Below, in pieces: positions 1 through 6,120 of a stretch of DNA of 6,120 nucleotides. Within the stretch, counting starts at the first letter, position 1; every line of letters begins with the position of its first letter. A model generated the notes under the pieces. It saw nothing but the letters and a program-made list of their open reading frames with translations. It was not told the DNA's origin and ran no database searches. The stretch is from Myxococcales bacterium (GTDB taxonomy: Bacteria > Myxococcota_A > Polyangia > Polyangiales > Houyiibacteriaceae), in the NCBI GenBank assembly GCA_030622585.1, contig JAUXFZ010000166.1:1-6120 (forward strand). Direction: 5' to 3'. A program made the translations under genes and the position numbers.

Positions 1-6
1 AGAGGC

Positions 7-83
<77 letters not shown>

Positions 84-91
84 ACGAAGTC

Positions 92-127
92 AGGCACTTA
101 GCGAAAACGCTAGGTGCCTTTCTTTTT
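92..127 (+). terminator. Intrinsic terminator of the tRNA-fMet transcript
   Basis: A 12-bp stem (AGGCACTTAGCG paired with CGCTAGGTGCCT, one G-U wobble) closes an AAAA loop and is followed by TTTCTTTTT. It starts 8 nt after the CCA end of the tRNA. Only the plus strand has the T tract after the stem, so it should stop the tRNA transcript and not the convergent ole transcript. Confidence 0.9.
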
Positions 128-130
128 GCC

Positions 131-152
131 CGTTGACCTGACGTTGACGTGA
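131..152. repeat. 11-bp tandem direct repeat
   Basis: Two adjacent copies, CGTTGACCTGA (131-141) and CGTTGACGTGA (142-152), differ at one base. They lie in the gap between the tRNA terminator and the end of oleD. An 11-bp period is close to one helical turn and could mark a protein-binding site, but it may equally be chance. The rest of the gap (153-351) shows no convincing gene and no clear terminator for the ole transcript. Confidence 0.4.
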
Positions 153-351
153 GGTGCCGCAGCGGGCTGCAAAGACTCCACTAATCGCAGCTGTGCACCC
201 GATCCAAGGTGCGCGTAGACGCGCTTTGCTCGGAGCGATGGCCGCGCTGGGCTTGAACTGCCTTGATCGAGTGACCGTTTGTGACGGCCTGGCTCGCGAC
301 CGAATGCCGGCCAAGCGCATGATGGCTCAGTGGTCGGAGCTCGACGAACCG

Positions 352-1344
352 CTACCAGGTTTGGGTTTGGGCCCACGCTTTGAGCCGCACCATGCCTTCT
401 GCGTAGCTGACCTTGGGGTCGTAACCGAGGTCCCGGCGGGCTGCGGAAATGTCGTACCAATGCGCGGTCGAGAGTTGGCTCACCAGAAAACGGGTCACCG
501 GGGGCTCGGAGTGCAGTTTGAAAGTGTTCCAGACCGCCTCGGCCAGGGCGGCGGCAGAGCGGGCGACGGGGACGGGAATGGTTCGCGTGACGGGCGGCAG
601 GCCAGCGGCGTCGAGCATGTCGTTGATGAACGTCGGGCCTTCGAGCGGCTCTCCCTGCGTGATGAAGTAGGCCTTGCCCCCGACCGGGGAGCCCGGCGCG
701 AGTCGATCGCACGCCGAGAGATGGGCTGCGACCGCGTTGTCGATGTAGGTCGTGTCGATCCGCTGCGGCCGCCCGACCATCCGTAGACGCCCGGCTTTGG
801 CGCGGGCGACCAGCCGTGGCAGGGCCGAGCTGTCCCCCGGGCCCCAGACCAGATGGGGTCGAATCGCGACGGTCGATAGCGCCTCGCTGTTGGCGGCCAA
901 GACCTCTTGCTCCGCAAGCGCCTTGGTCGCTGGGTAGTGCGCTTCGAACTGGGAAGGATAGGGCGCGGACTCATCGACGCCCGACACGGCGTCTCCTGAG
1001 TGCACGACGCTCGGCGTACTGGTGTAGACGAGCTTTGGAACCCGATGCTTCTTACACGCGTCGATGACGTGGCGAGTCCCCAGCGTGTTCACGGCGAAGA
1101 AGGTTTCGTAGGGGCCCCACAGGTCGATGTGGGCTGCGGTGTGAAAGACCGCGTCGCATCCCTCGACCGCCGCCGCCACCACATCGTGGTCGCGAATATC
1201 GCCCCGCTGAAGGTCGACACCCCATTCGCGAAGCAAGGCATAGTCGCCCCGACACAGCACGCGCACGCGTTCACCCCGATCGAGTATGGCCCGGACGATC
1301 GAACGGCCGATGAAGCCTCCGCCACCCGTGACGAGGACCGTCAT
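352..1344 (-). CDS. oleD: OleD, NAD(P)H-dependent 2-alkyl-3-ketoacid reductase
   Basis: This 330-residue protein is an extended short-chain dehydrogenase/reductase of the 3-beta-hydroxysteroid dehydrogenase / NAD-dependent epimerase type. The N-terminal nucleotide-binding motif GGGGFIG is at residues 7-13, the catalytic-region serine/threonine stretch YTSTPSVV at 107-114, and the YxxxK pair in YPATK gives Tyr137 and Lys141. In the olefin pathway, OleD reduces the OleA product, a 2-alkyl-3-ketoacid, to a 2-alkyl-3-hydroxyacid, using NADPH in characterised members. The start ATG lies inside the oleC stop (ATGA overlap) and has an AAAGG ribosome binding site at 1351-1355, six bases upstream. This points to translational coupling as the last gene of the operon. 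Sequence alone would allow other sugar or sterol epimerase-like SDRs, but position after oleABC makes OleD the strong call. Confidence 0.93.
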   Translation of the reverse strand: MTVLVTGGGGFIGRSIVRAILDRGERVRVLCRGDYALLREWGVDLQRGDIRDHDVVAAAVEGCDAVFHTAAHIDLWGPYETFFAVNTLGTRHVIDACKKHRVPKLVYTSTPSVVHSGDAVSGVDESAPYPSQFEAHYPATKALAEQEVLAANSEALSTVAIRPHLVWGPGDSSALPRLVARAKAGRLRMVGRPQRIDTTYIDNAVAAHLSACDRLAPGSPVGGKAYFITQGEPLEGPTFINDMLDAAGLPPVTRTIPVPVARSAAALAEAVWNTFKLHSEPPVTRFLVSQLSTAHWYDISAARRDLGYDPKVSYAEGMVRLKAWAQTQTW

Positions 1345-2996
1345 GATGGACCTTTGGCCTCAACCCATTTTGCGAGCTTTTCGCGTCCGATCTTTGCGTT
1401 GTGCCGGATGTCGACCGGGAAGCTCGGGTGCCGGACGAAGCGCGAGATGCGATTCGTCTGTGGATGTGCCTGGGCGATGTGGCGGAGCTGCCGCTCGATC
1501 TCCGGCCAGTCTGCCGAGCGCTGTCCAGGCTCGAGCTCGACACAGAGCGTCGGCAGCCCTCGGGGACCGACGAGCGCGGAACGATAGACGGCCGGGTGTG
1601 CATCGAAGATCTTCTCGCATGGGACGGTGAACATCGTCGCGCCATCGACGAGCACGCGGTGGCTCTTGCGGCCGCAGAACCAAAGGCGCCCTTCGCGATC
1701 GCGCCAACCGACATCGCCCATGCGGTGCCAGATGAAGTCGCCGTCTCGGATCTTCGATAGCGCCGTATTGGGTTCATCTGCGAAGTACGCCTCGGTCACC
1801 ATCGGGCCGCGGACCGCAATCTCGCCGATCTCGCCGTCTTCGAGCTCGAGATCGTCGGAAAAGGTTGCGATCGCGTCGTCGCTGATGCGAATCACCTTCA
1901 CCTCGATGTCGGGGACCGGGAGGCCGACGCAAACCCCGGCTCCCTTTTCCGTCTCGGCCCAGGTCTTCGCGACGATTTCGCGTCCCGGCAGGCAGGCGAC
2001 TGGAAGCGATTCGGTGGCGCCGTAGGGAGGAAACACATCGCCGTCGTCGGGCAACATGGCATGCCAACGGGCGAGCGTTTGCCCGGGCATAGGCGCCCCG
2101 GCCGCGATCACACGACGCAGGCTCGGCAGCTTGATGCCGTGCTGCTCGCCATACCGACCGACCGTATTGAGTAGCGCAGGTGACCCGAACATGGTCGTGA
2201 TCCCGAATCGCTGAATGGGCTCGATGATGTTTCGCGGCTCGACGCTGGCCGGCCGGCTCGGGTCCATGTCGGGGATGACTGTCGTCATGCCGAGCGCCGG
2301 GTCAAAAAGCGCGAAGAGCGGAAACGTAGGCAGGTCGATCTCGCCCGGTTTGATCGAAAACATCTCTCGAATCGCTTTGACCTGCGCGAGGAAGTGGCGG
2401 TGCCGGTAGACGACGCCTTTGGGCGGCCCGGTGCTCCCTGACGTGAACAGGACAGCCGCTACTTCGTCGCCGCCGGTGGGCACGGGCTGGTCGCCTGCGG
2501 CGAGCCGCGTTGCGCCGAGCGCTTCGACCTGCGCCAGGGTGTGCTTTGCTAGACCCCAGCCGCTAACGGTAATCGTTCGCTCCACCGTCGCCCGGCCCCA
2601 GCCAAGGGCGATGCGAGCCGCGTGGGCGATGGGAATTCCCACGAATGCGCTGGGCTGCGCGCGCGCGAGGCACTTGCTCAGCCCTTGGATGCCGAGACCC
2701 GGGTCGATCATCACCGGTACCACGCCGGCCTTGAACATTCCGAAGGTCAGGGCGAAGAGCTCGGGGCTCGGTCGCACCATGAGCGCGGCGCGATGACCGC
2801 GCTCGATTCCAACGGCGTGGAGGCCGGCGGCGATTCGGCTGCTGCGCTCGTCGAGCTCTCGATACGAGACCTTGTTGTAGATGACGTTGCCCGCCGCGTC
2901 GCGTTGCTTCGTCGGAAAGAAGATGGCCGTGGTATCGGGCTGCGTCGAGGCCATCTGCGGCAGCACGTCGGCTACCGTCGAGAGTTCGAGCGTCAT
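1341..2996 (-). CDS. oleC: OleC, ATP-dependent beta-lactone synthetase
   Basis: This 551-residue protein belongs to the AMP-forming acyl/aryl-CoA synthetase (ANL) superfamily. Visible core motifs, in order, are the P-loop FTSGSTGPPKGV (184-195), YGATES (325-330), MGDVG where many family members have TGD (426-430), the hinge region GRLWFCGRKSHRV (436-448), and the C-terminal lysine segment around RHNAKIGREKL (Lys535). OleC activates a 2-alkyl-3-hydroxyacid with ATP and cyclises it to a cis-beta-lactone, with no CoA transfer. Many databases label it fatty acid-CoA ligase. The frame stays open 40 codons further upstream, but that stretch lies inside oleB. I place the start at the ATG at 2996, which overlaps the oleB stop as ATGA and has GGGA (3005-3008) eight bases upstream. 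Its end overlaps the oleD start by four bases. Confidence 0.94.
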   Translation of the reverse strand: MTLELSTVADVLPQMASTQPDTTAIFFPTKQRDAAGNVIYNKVSYRELDERSSRIAAGLHAVGIERGHRAALMVRPSPELFALTFGMFKAGVVPVMIDPGLGIQGLSKCLARAQPSAFVGIPIAHAARIALGWGRATVERTITVSGWGLAKHTLAQVEALGATRLAAGDQPVPTGGDEVAAVLFTSGSTGPPKGVVYRHRHFLAQVKAIREMFSIKPGEIDLPTFPLFALFDPALGMTTVIPDMDPSRPASVEPRNIIEPIQRFGITTMFGSPALLNTVGRYGEQHGIKLPSLRRVIAAGAPMPGQTLARWHAMLPDDGDVFPPYGATESLPVACLPGREIVAKTWAETEKGAGVCVGLPVPDIEVKVIRISDDAIATFSDDLELEDGEIGEIAVRGPMVTEAYFADEPNTALSKIRDGDFIWHRMGDVGWRDREGRLWFCGRKSHRVLVDGATMFTVPCEKIFDAHPAVYRSALVGPRGLPTLCVELEPGQRSADWPEIERQLRHIAQAHPQTNRISRFVRHPSFPVDIRHNAKIGREKLAKWVEAKGPS

Positions 2997-3883
2997 TCGG
3001 CGATTCCCAAAAACCGGCGCACGAGCCCCTCGATCTCCGCCGGCGCATCTTCGAGGACGTAGTGACCACAGTCGGGAAACTGGTGAACCTCCGCATCGGG
3101 AAGGGCGCTCTTCCAAACCCTCAGGAAATGTTCATCGAAGACGAAGTCACGGTCGCCCCAGCAGATCAAGACGGGCCGGTCGTTGAACTGATGGAGGCGC
3201 TCGCCCACCTGGCGAACCAACGAGAAGCTCGGGTCGCCTTCTCTGAGTGGGATGTCCTGCACGAAGCGGAGCACCGCGCGGCGGTGATCCCAGCTGTCGT
3301 AGGGCGCACAGAGGCCGTCACGCACCTCTTTGGGAAGCTTGACTCGGGTGACGGCAAGCCTCGTTGCACCCCGTGCGAACGCGTTGAACCCACGCACCAA
3401 GAGCGCGCCCGCCATGGTGTCACGCGCCAACCAGAGGGAAGCGGGCAGGCGCTTGGTCGAAGGCATTGGAAATGCCGCGGTGTTCAAGACAAGCAAGCGC
3501 GCGACGAGATCGGGGTGCCGATCCGCCCAGCCCATGCCGATCATCCCGCCCCAGTCGTGCACCGCGAGCGTGACGTCTCGGAGGCCGAGCTGCTCGACCA
3601 GCGCTTCGATGTCCTCGACCCGCTCGGCGAGTCGGTAGGAGTACGTGTCATCGCCGGGCTTGTCGGATTTCCCGCAGCCGATGTGATCGGGTGCGATGAC
3701 GCGATGACTGGGGCGCAGCGCCGAGATCAATCGTCGCCAATAGAACGACCACGTCGGGTTTCCGTGAAGCATCAGGACCACCGGGGCGTCATGAGGACCC
3801 TCATCGACGTAGTGCATCCGATGGCCGGACGGCAGAGTTAGCCAGTTAGGCTCAAACGGATAGAGTTCGTCGGAAACCTTCAC
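2993..3883 (-). CDS. oleB: OleB, beta-lactone decarboxylase (alpha/beta hydrolase)
   Basis: This 296-residue protein has the alpha/beta-hydrolase fold of the haloalkane dehalogenase type. HGNPTWSFYW (40-49) supplies the oxyanion/halide-site residues, VHDWGGMIG (108-116) carries the nucleophile Asp110, WGDRDFVFD (242-250) holds the likely acid Asp246, and CGHYVLED (272-279) carries the general base His274. In the Ole pathway this enzyme decarboxylates the OleC beta-lactone to a cis-olefin plus CO2. On sequence alone it would be annotated as haloalkane dehalogenase, so the operon context decides the function. It begins with GTG at 3883, 7 nt after the oleA stop, and a GGTGAG-like ribosome binding sequence overlaps that stop. 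It is a stand-alone protein, unlike the OleBC fusion found in actinobacteria. Its stop overlaps the oleC start. Confidence 0.93.
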   Translation of the reverse strand: MKVSDELYPFEPNWLTLPSGHRMHYVDEGPHDAPVVLMLHGNPTWSFYWRRLISALRPSHRVIAPDHIGCGKSDKPGDDTYSYRLAERVEDIEALVEQLGLRDVTLAVHDWGGMIGMGWADRHPDLVARLLVLNTAAFPMPSTKRLPASLWLARDTMAGALLVRGFNAFARGATRLAVTRVKLPKEVRDGLCAPYDSWDHRRAVLRFVQDIPLREGDPSFSLVRQVGERLHQFNDRPVLICWGDRDFVFDEHFLRVWKSALPDAEVHQFPDCGHYVLEDAPAEIEGLVRRFLGIAE

Positions 3884-3890
3884 GGTCCGC

Positions 3891-4907
3891 TCACCAAATG
3901 ATTTCGGACATGCTGCAGTTGAGCCCGGAGCCGATGCCCATCAGCGCCACCCGATCGCCCGGCTGAATGCGCCCTGCTTCCGCTGCCTTGGAGAGCACCA
4001 TCGGAACGGCCGCAGGCCCGACATTACCCAGCTCGACGTAGGCATGCATGAACTTGTCGGTTGGAAGCTCGAGCGCCTCTGCGAGCTTGTCGGTGTTTGC
4101 CCGACTCACCTGATGCAAGATGTATTCGGCCACGGCGTCCGGATTCCAACCGAGTTCCCGCTTTGCCATGGCGTAGGTCTGCCTTGCGAGTGTGACGCCT
4201 GCAATGAGCAGCTCCTTGCTCTTGGTCTGCATCTGGTCGACCTGCCCGCGACAGAGCTGATGGTGCTCGGTGGCCGCCGACGTCACGCCGCCAACGAAGC
4301 GGTGACCAACGGACATTTGATCACTCCGCCCGAGCACCATTGCCGCGCCGCCCGAGCCGAGGGTGAGCGTGGCGAAGTTCTCGCGAAACGTCGCCTCATC
4401 GAGGTCAGGATCATTCAGTCGCGCGATGGTGCTCTCGACGACGAACCGGCTGTTCTCGCCGTCGACCACCAGCCCGTATTCGATTTGACCGCGCTCGATC
4501 ATGTTCCCAACGATGTCCATCGCATTGAGAAAGCCGAGGCATGCGTTGCCGAGGTCGAAGTTCATGCAGTCAGGACCGAGGCCGAGGTTGCTGTGAACGA
4601 TGCACGACGTCGACGGCTCGATGTAGTCACGGCAGACGGAGGTGTTGATGACGATTCCCAAGCGACTGCGGTCGATGCCGGCCTGCGCGATCGCGAGCTC
4701 CGCGGCCGCCGTCGCCGCCTGCGAAGGTTGGAACTCGACGCCCCACATCCGGCGCGCTCGGATGCCGGTGACCCCTTCGAGGAAACCAGGCTGGAGGCCG
4801 AGCCGCCGCATGGGTTCAGCCAGCTTCGTTTCGAGCTCCGCGGACGTGACCCGGTCGGCTCCATCGACGTGGGAGACACTGGAAATGGAGACCTGATCGA
4901 AACGCAC
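3891..4907 (-). CDS. oleA: OleA, acyl-CoA condensing thiolase-fold enzyme
   Basis: This 338-residue member of the thiolase superfamily, related to ketoacyl-ACP synthase III, performs the first committed step. It joins two long-chain fatty acyl-CoAs by a non-decarboxylative Claisen condensation to give a 2-alkyl-3-ketoacid. The nucleophile is Cys123 in NACLGF, the OleA-specific glutamate is Glu97 in YIEPST, and the remaining active-site residues are His265 in HQVSRAN and Asn295 in GNVGPA. From memory, these keep the spacing of Glu117, Cys143, His285 and Asn315 of the Xanthomonas campestris enzyme, with a constant offset of 20. Both termini (ending GIGSGLNCSMSEIIW) also match that protein. The start is GTG at 4907: an in-frame TAG lies 12 bases upstream, and AGGG at 4915-4918 sits 7 nt before the GTG. 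It is the first gene of the operon. Confidence 0.96.
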   Translation of the reverse strand: MRFDQVSISSVSHVDGADRVTSAELETKLAEPMRRLGLQPGFLEGVTGIRARRMWGVEFQPSQAATAAAELAIAQAGIDRSRLGIVINTSVCRDYIEPSTSCIVHSNLGLGPDCMNFDLGNACLGFLNAMDIVGNMIERGQIEYGLVVDGENSRFVVESTIARLNDPDLDEATFRENFATLTLGSGGAAMVLGRSDQMSVGHRFVGGVTSAATEHHQLCRGQVDQMQTKSKELLIAGVTLARQTYAMAKRELGWNPDAVAEYILHQVSRANTDKLAEALELPTDKFMHAYVELGNVGPAAVPMVLSKAAEAGRIQPGDRVALMGIGSGLNCSMSEIIW

Positions 4908-4914
4908 CGGGCGA

Positions 4915-4918
4915 CCCT
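4915..4918 (-). promoter_or_regulatory. Ribosome binding site fixing the oleA GTG start
   Basis: AGGG on the minus strand lies 7 nt before the GTG at 4907. It overlaps the in-frame TAG (4917-4919), so no longer reading frame is possible and the GTG is the first usable start. Confidence 0.65.
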
Positions 4919-5080
4919 AGTGCGAGCTTGGGGGTGGGACAAGCCTCTGCCCCGCTGCGATGAGGGAGGCAGTCCCGCTACCGCTGGTCGTGCAGGTCGT
5001 CCCGAAGCAGGAAGCCCCGAGCAATAGACCACGGCGGTGGTGCCTCGATCGATTGGAAGCGACACGAAGCTACGTTGACT

Positions 5081-5106
5081 CGGCTCGACTCCGGTATGTC
5101 GAGCCG
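5081..5106. repeat. Perfect 9-bp inverted repeat in the oleA leader
   Basis: CGGCTCGAC (5081-5089) and GTCGAGCCG (5098-5106) are exact reverse complements separated by 8 bases. The pair could form a GC-rich hairpin in RNA or serve as a dimeric operator. Neither strand has a following T run, so it is not a standard intrinsic terminator. It lies about 175 bases upstream of the oleA start and 8 bases from the second inverted repeat. Confidence 0.7.
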
Positions 5107-5114
5107 TCGGCGCA

Positions 5115-5145
5115 CGTGAGGGACCGAGTTCGGTCCACCCTCACG
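5115..5145. repeat. Bulged 12-bp inverted repeat in the oleA leader
   Basis: CGTGAG + GGACCG (5115-5126) pairs with CGGTCC (5131-5136) and CTCACG (5140-5145) across an AGTT loop, with a three-base bulge (ACC, 5137-5139) on one side. That is 12 base pairs in all. No T tract follows on either strand. Together with the repeat at 5081-5106 it makes a tandem-hairpin arrangement, which suggests regulatory RNA structure or paired operator sites. The function is inferred only. Confidence 0.65.
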
Positions 5146-5305
5146 ATCATCGCGGCAATCACCGCCTCCATCGGCACCCCGAACTCCACCGGACAACGCT
5201 GTACGAAACGGGCTGCCAAGCCTCCACCAAACGCGGCTGCGCCATGCGAGCCAAGGCGCGCGTCTGTTCTTCCCATCAGCCCTACTCTCGATAGCCAGGT
5301 GTGCC

Positions 5306-5990
5306 TCAGTCTTTGTAGACGCAGAGGGCGACGCGGCGGGGGCAGAAGCGGTTCTCGACGAAATGCGCCTCCGGATAGATCCGGTCGGCGGAGATGTCCG
5401 AGCGGGTCATCGAAAGGATCCAGTTCAGCAGAGAGTCGATTTCGTGCCGTTCGTACCGGGCGATCCGGCCTTCTGCCACCCGCGATGCCAACAGTGCCTC
5501 GAGGGCGTCGAAGTCCACCAACCCGTGCTCACGGTGTTCCTCGAGAAACCGGCTCCGCGTGTACTTCAGGACCAGCTCTTCCGCCTGGTTGTTCTCGGGC
5601 GAATCGAGGGGCGCGACCACGAAAACCGCCTTCGAGGCCACCCGCAGAAGCTCCTCGACTACCTTGATCCGAAGACCCTGCGGAATATGCTCCAGCGTAT
5701 CGATGCACGTCGCGACATCGAACGCACCGTCCTCCACCGGCATGTCGGCGGCGCTGCTCACGATGTCCGCGGACTTGTCGAGATCGAGCGTCGTCACATC
5801 GTCGATCCCGAATTTCCGGAGCAGGTTGTTGCCTGTCGCCCCCCCCCGCATCGAGGACCTTCGGCCGGTCCAGCGGCAGTTGCTTGATCCGGTCGCTCAC
5901 GAACTTGATCCGACCGTAGTACTCCCATCTGTATGGCGGCTTCCTTAGAGGGTACAGGAGTCTCGATGTGAGGAATGTCGCGACGTTCAT
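5306..5990 (-). CDS. Class I SAM-dependent methyltransferase, frameshifted at a G9 tract
   Basis: Two overlapping minus-strand frames form one methyltransferase. The first gives residues 1-49, starting MNVATFLTSR and ending in VLDAGG. The second continues ATGNNLLRKF and runs to the stop at 5306. Removing one G from the nine-G run at 5839-5847 restores a 227-residue protein. In it, motif I is VLDAGGATG (45-53), an acidic DLD (69-71) should contact the SAM ribose, and TCIDTLEHIP (94-103) is the usual later motif of Methyltransf_11/UbiE-like enzymes. The start at 5990 has a strong AGGAGGGG site five bases upstream. The substrate is unknown, and I see no link to the Ole chemistry. As given, translation from 5990 would run out of frame. 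The break may be a sequencing or assembly error, true decay, or phase variation. A start at 5851, inside the G tract, would lack motif I and is unlikely to be real. Confidence 0.8.
5839..5847 (-). repeat. Homopolymer G9 tract (C9 on plus strand) at frameshift
   Basis: Nine consecutive G on the coding strand start at codon 48 of the methyltransferase, within the glycine loop that binds SAM. Eight would give a continuous frame (D-A-G-G-A-T-G) and nine do not. Homopolymers of this length are prone to both sequencing miscounts and replication slippage. Confidence 0.9.
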
Positions 5991-6005
5991 GTAGGCCCCT
6001 CCTAC
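5991..6005 (-). promoter_or_regulatory. Ribosome binding site inside a small hairpin before the methyltransferase
   Basis: Read on the minus strand, GTAGG-AGGGG-CCTAC is a perfect 5-bp stem with a 5-nt loop directly touching the ATG at 5990. The Shine-Dalgarno sequence AGGAGGGG (5996-6003) spans one stem arm and the loop. The upstream gene's TAG stop (6002-6004) lies in the same arm, so translation of that gene would open the hairpin. The ribosome binding site is clear. A regulatory role for the short stem is speculative. Confidence 0.55.
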
Positions 6006-6120
6006 GCGCCTTCGGCGTCCCGCGCATCCGGAAAGCGAGCAGCGCCTGCGTATTGCGCGGTGCGCTCGTGCAGCTCCGCGGACTTGCGTCCACTGCCGGC
6101 ACAGGCCTTTCCAGGTTGAG
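6002..6120 (-). CDS. C-terminal fragment of an unidentified upstream gene
   Basis: A minus-strand frame enters from the window edge and runs 38 codons to a TAG at 6002-6004. The residues include KSAELHERTAQYAGAARFPD and end DAEGA. Of the three minus-strand frames here, this one reads most like protein and has mostly G/C third bases. It also ends exactly where the methyltransferase ribosome binding site begins, as expected for consecutive genes in one operon. The other two frames are arginine-rich and run without a stop past the methyltransferase start. I do not recognise the family from so short a tail. It could be non-coding, but the stop placement argues for a real gene end. Confidence 0.45.
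   Translation of the reverse strand, partial: QPGKACAGSGRKSAELHERTAQYAGAARFPDARDAEGA

Larger units (their letters stand above)
4908..5305 (-). other. Non-coding leader/promoter region upstream of oleA
   Basis: These 398 bases lie between the methyltransferase stop and the oleA start and hold no gene I can support. They must contain the ole promoter unless the operon is read through from the methyltransferase. I see no convincing -35/-10 pair on the minus strand and no T-tract terminator after the methyltransferase. The region contains two neighbouring inverted repeats (5081-5106 and 5115-5145). A 68-codon minus-strand frame (5276-5070) is open but has no well-spaced ribosome binding site, and I recognise no protein family in it. 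Confidence 0.6.

Noticed and set aside
211..227. Small hairpin GCGCG-TAGA-CGCGC followed by TTT on the plus strand
   Set aside because: The stem is short, the T run is only three bases, and no plus-strand gene ends there, so it is not a convincing terminator.
90..320. Minus-strand 76-codon frame downstream of oleD
   Set aside because: It runs into the tRNA terminator hairpin, has a composition typical of chance frames and matches no family I recognise.
154..786. Plus-strand open frame (210 codons) crossing the gap and the 3' end of oleD
   Set aside because: Most of it is antisense to oleD. There is no convincing ribosome binding site and no family resemblance. High GC makes stop-free antisense frames common.
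2997..3116. Upstream extension of oleC by 40 codons
   Set aside because: The extension lies wholly inside oleB and reads as low-quality arginine-rich sequence. The ATG at 2996 with ATGA coupling and a GGGA site is the natural start.
3062..3841. Plus-strand open frame (259 codons) antisense to oleB
   Set aside because: It lies entirely within the well-supported oleB and has no recognisable domain.
2993..3883. Haloalkane dehalogenase as the function of the alpha/beta hydrolase
   Set aside because: The family resemblance is real, but its place between oleA and oleC and the intact operon make beta-lactone decarboxylase the better call.
4044..5027. Long plus-strand open frame (327 codons) antisense to oleA
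   Set aside because: It is a shadow of the GC-rich oleA codon pattern. It resembles no family I know, and the opposite strand encodes a clear OleA with intact active site.
5070..5276. Minus-strand 68-codon frame in the oleA leader
   Set aside because: It has no well-spaced Shine-Dalgarno sequence and no recognisable motif, and it runs through both inverted repeats. It is kept only as a remark in the leader entry.

Overview
This GC-rich window comes from a bacterium. It starts with an initiator tRNA that encodes its own CCA end, and the rest is almost entirely minus-strand genes. The central feature is a complete, compact oleABCD operon for head-to-head (long-chain) olefin biosynthesis. OleB and OleC are separate proteins here, not the OleBC fusion typical of actinobacteria. 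That points to a Gram-negative lineage (Proteobacteria, Myxococcota or similar), but the window does not fix the taxon.

Layout: tRNA-fMet lies at 7-83 on the plus strand, followed at once by a strong intrinsic terminator at 92-127. A short gene-free gap (128-351) separates it from the convergent ole operon. Read on the minus strand, the operon runs oleA (4907-3891), oleB (3883-2993), oleC (2996-1341), oleD (1344-352). oleA and oleB are 7 nt apart. oleB/oleC and oleC/oleD each overlap by an ATGA stop/start. Upstream of oleA is a 398-bp non-coding stretch (4908-5305) holding two neighbouring inverted repeats. Beyond it, on the same strand, is a class I SAM-dependent methyltransferase (5990-5306) whose frame is broken by one base at a run of nine G inside its SAM-binding motif. 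At the window edge is the C-terminal end of an unidentified gene (6120-6002), whose stop codon abuts the methyltransferase ribosome binding site.

How the genes work together, from established knowledge of the Ole pathway: OleA condenses two fatty acyl-CoAs into a 2-alkyl-3-ketoacid, OleD reduces this to a 2-alkyl-3-hydroxyacid, OleC closes a beta-lactone using ATP, and OleB removes CO2 from the lactone to give a cis internal olefin. The key catalytic residues I looked for are present in all four proteins, so the pathway looks functional. The operon itself is a known system. The less explained parts are the structured leader upstream of oleA and the homopolymer frameshift in the methyltransferase.
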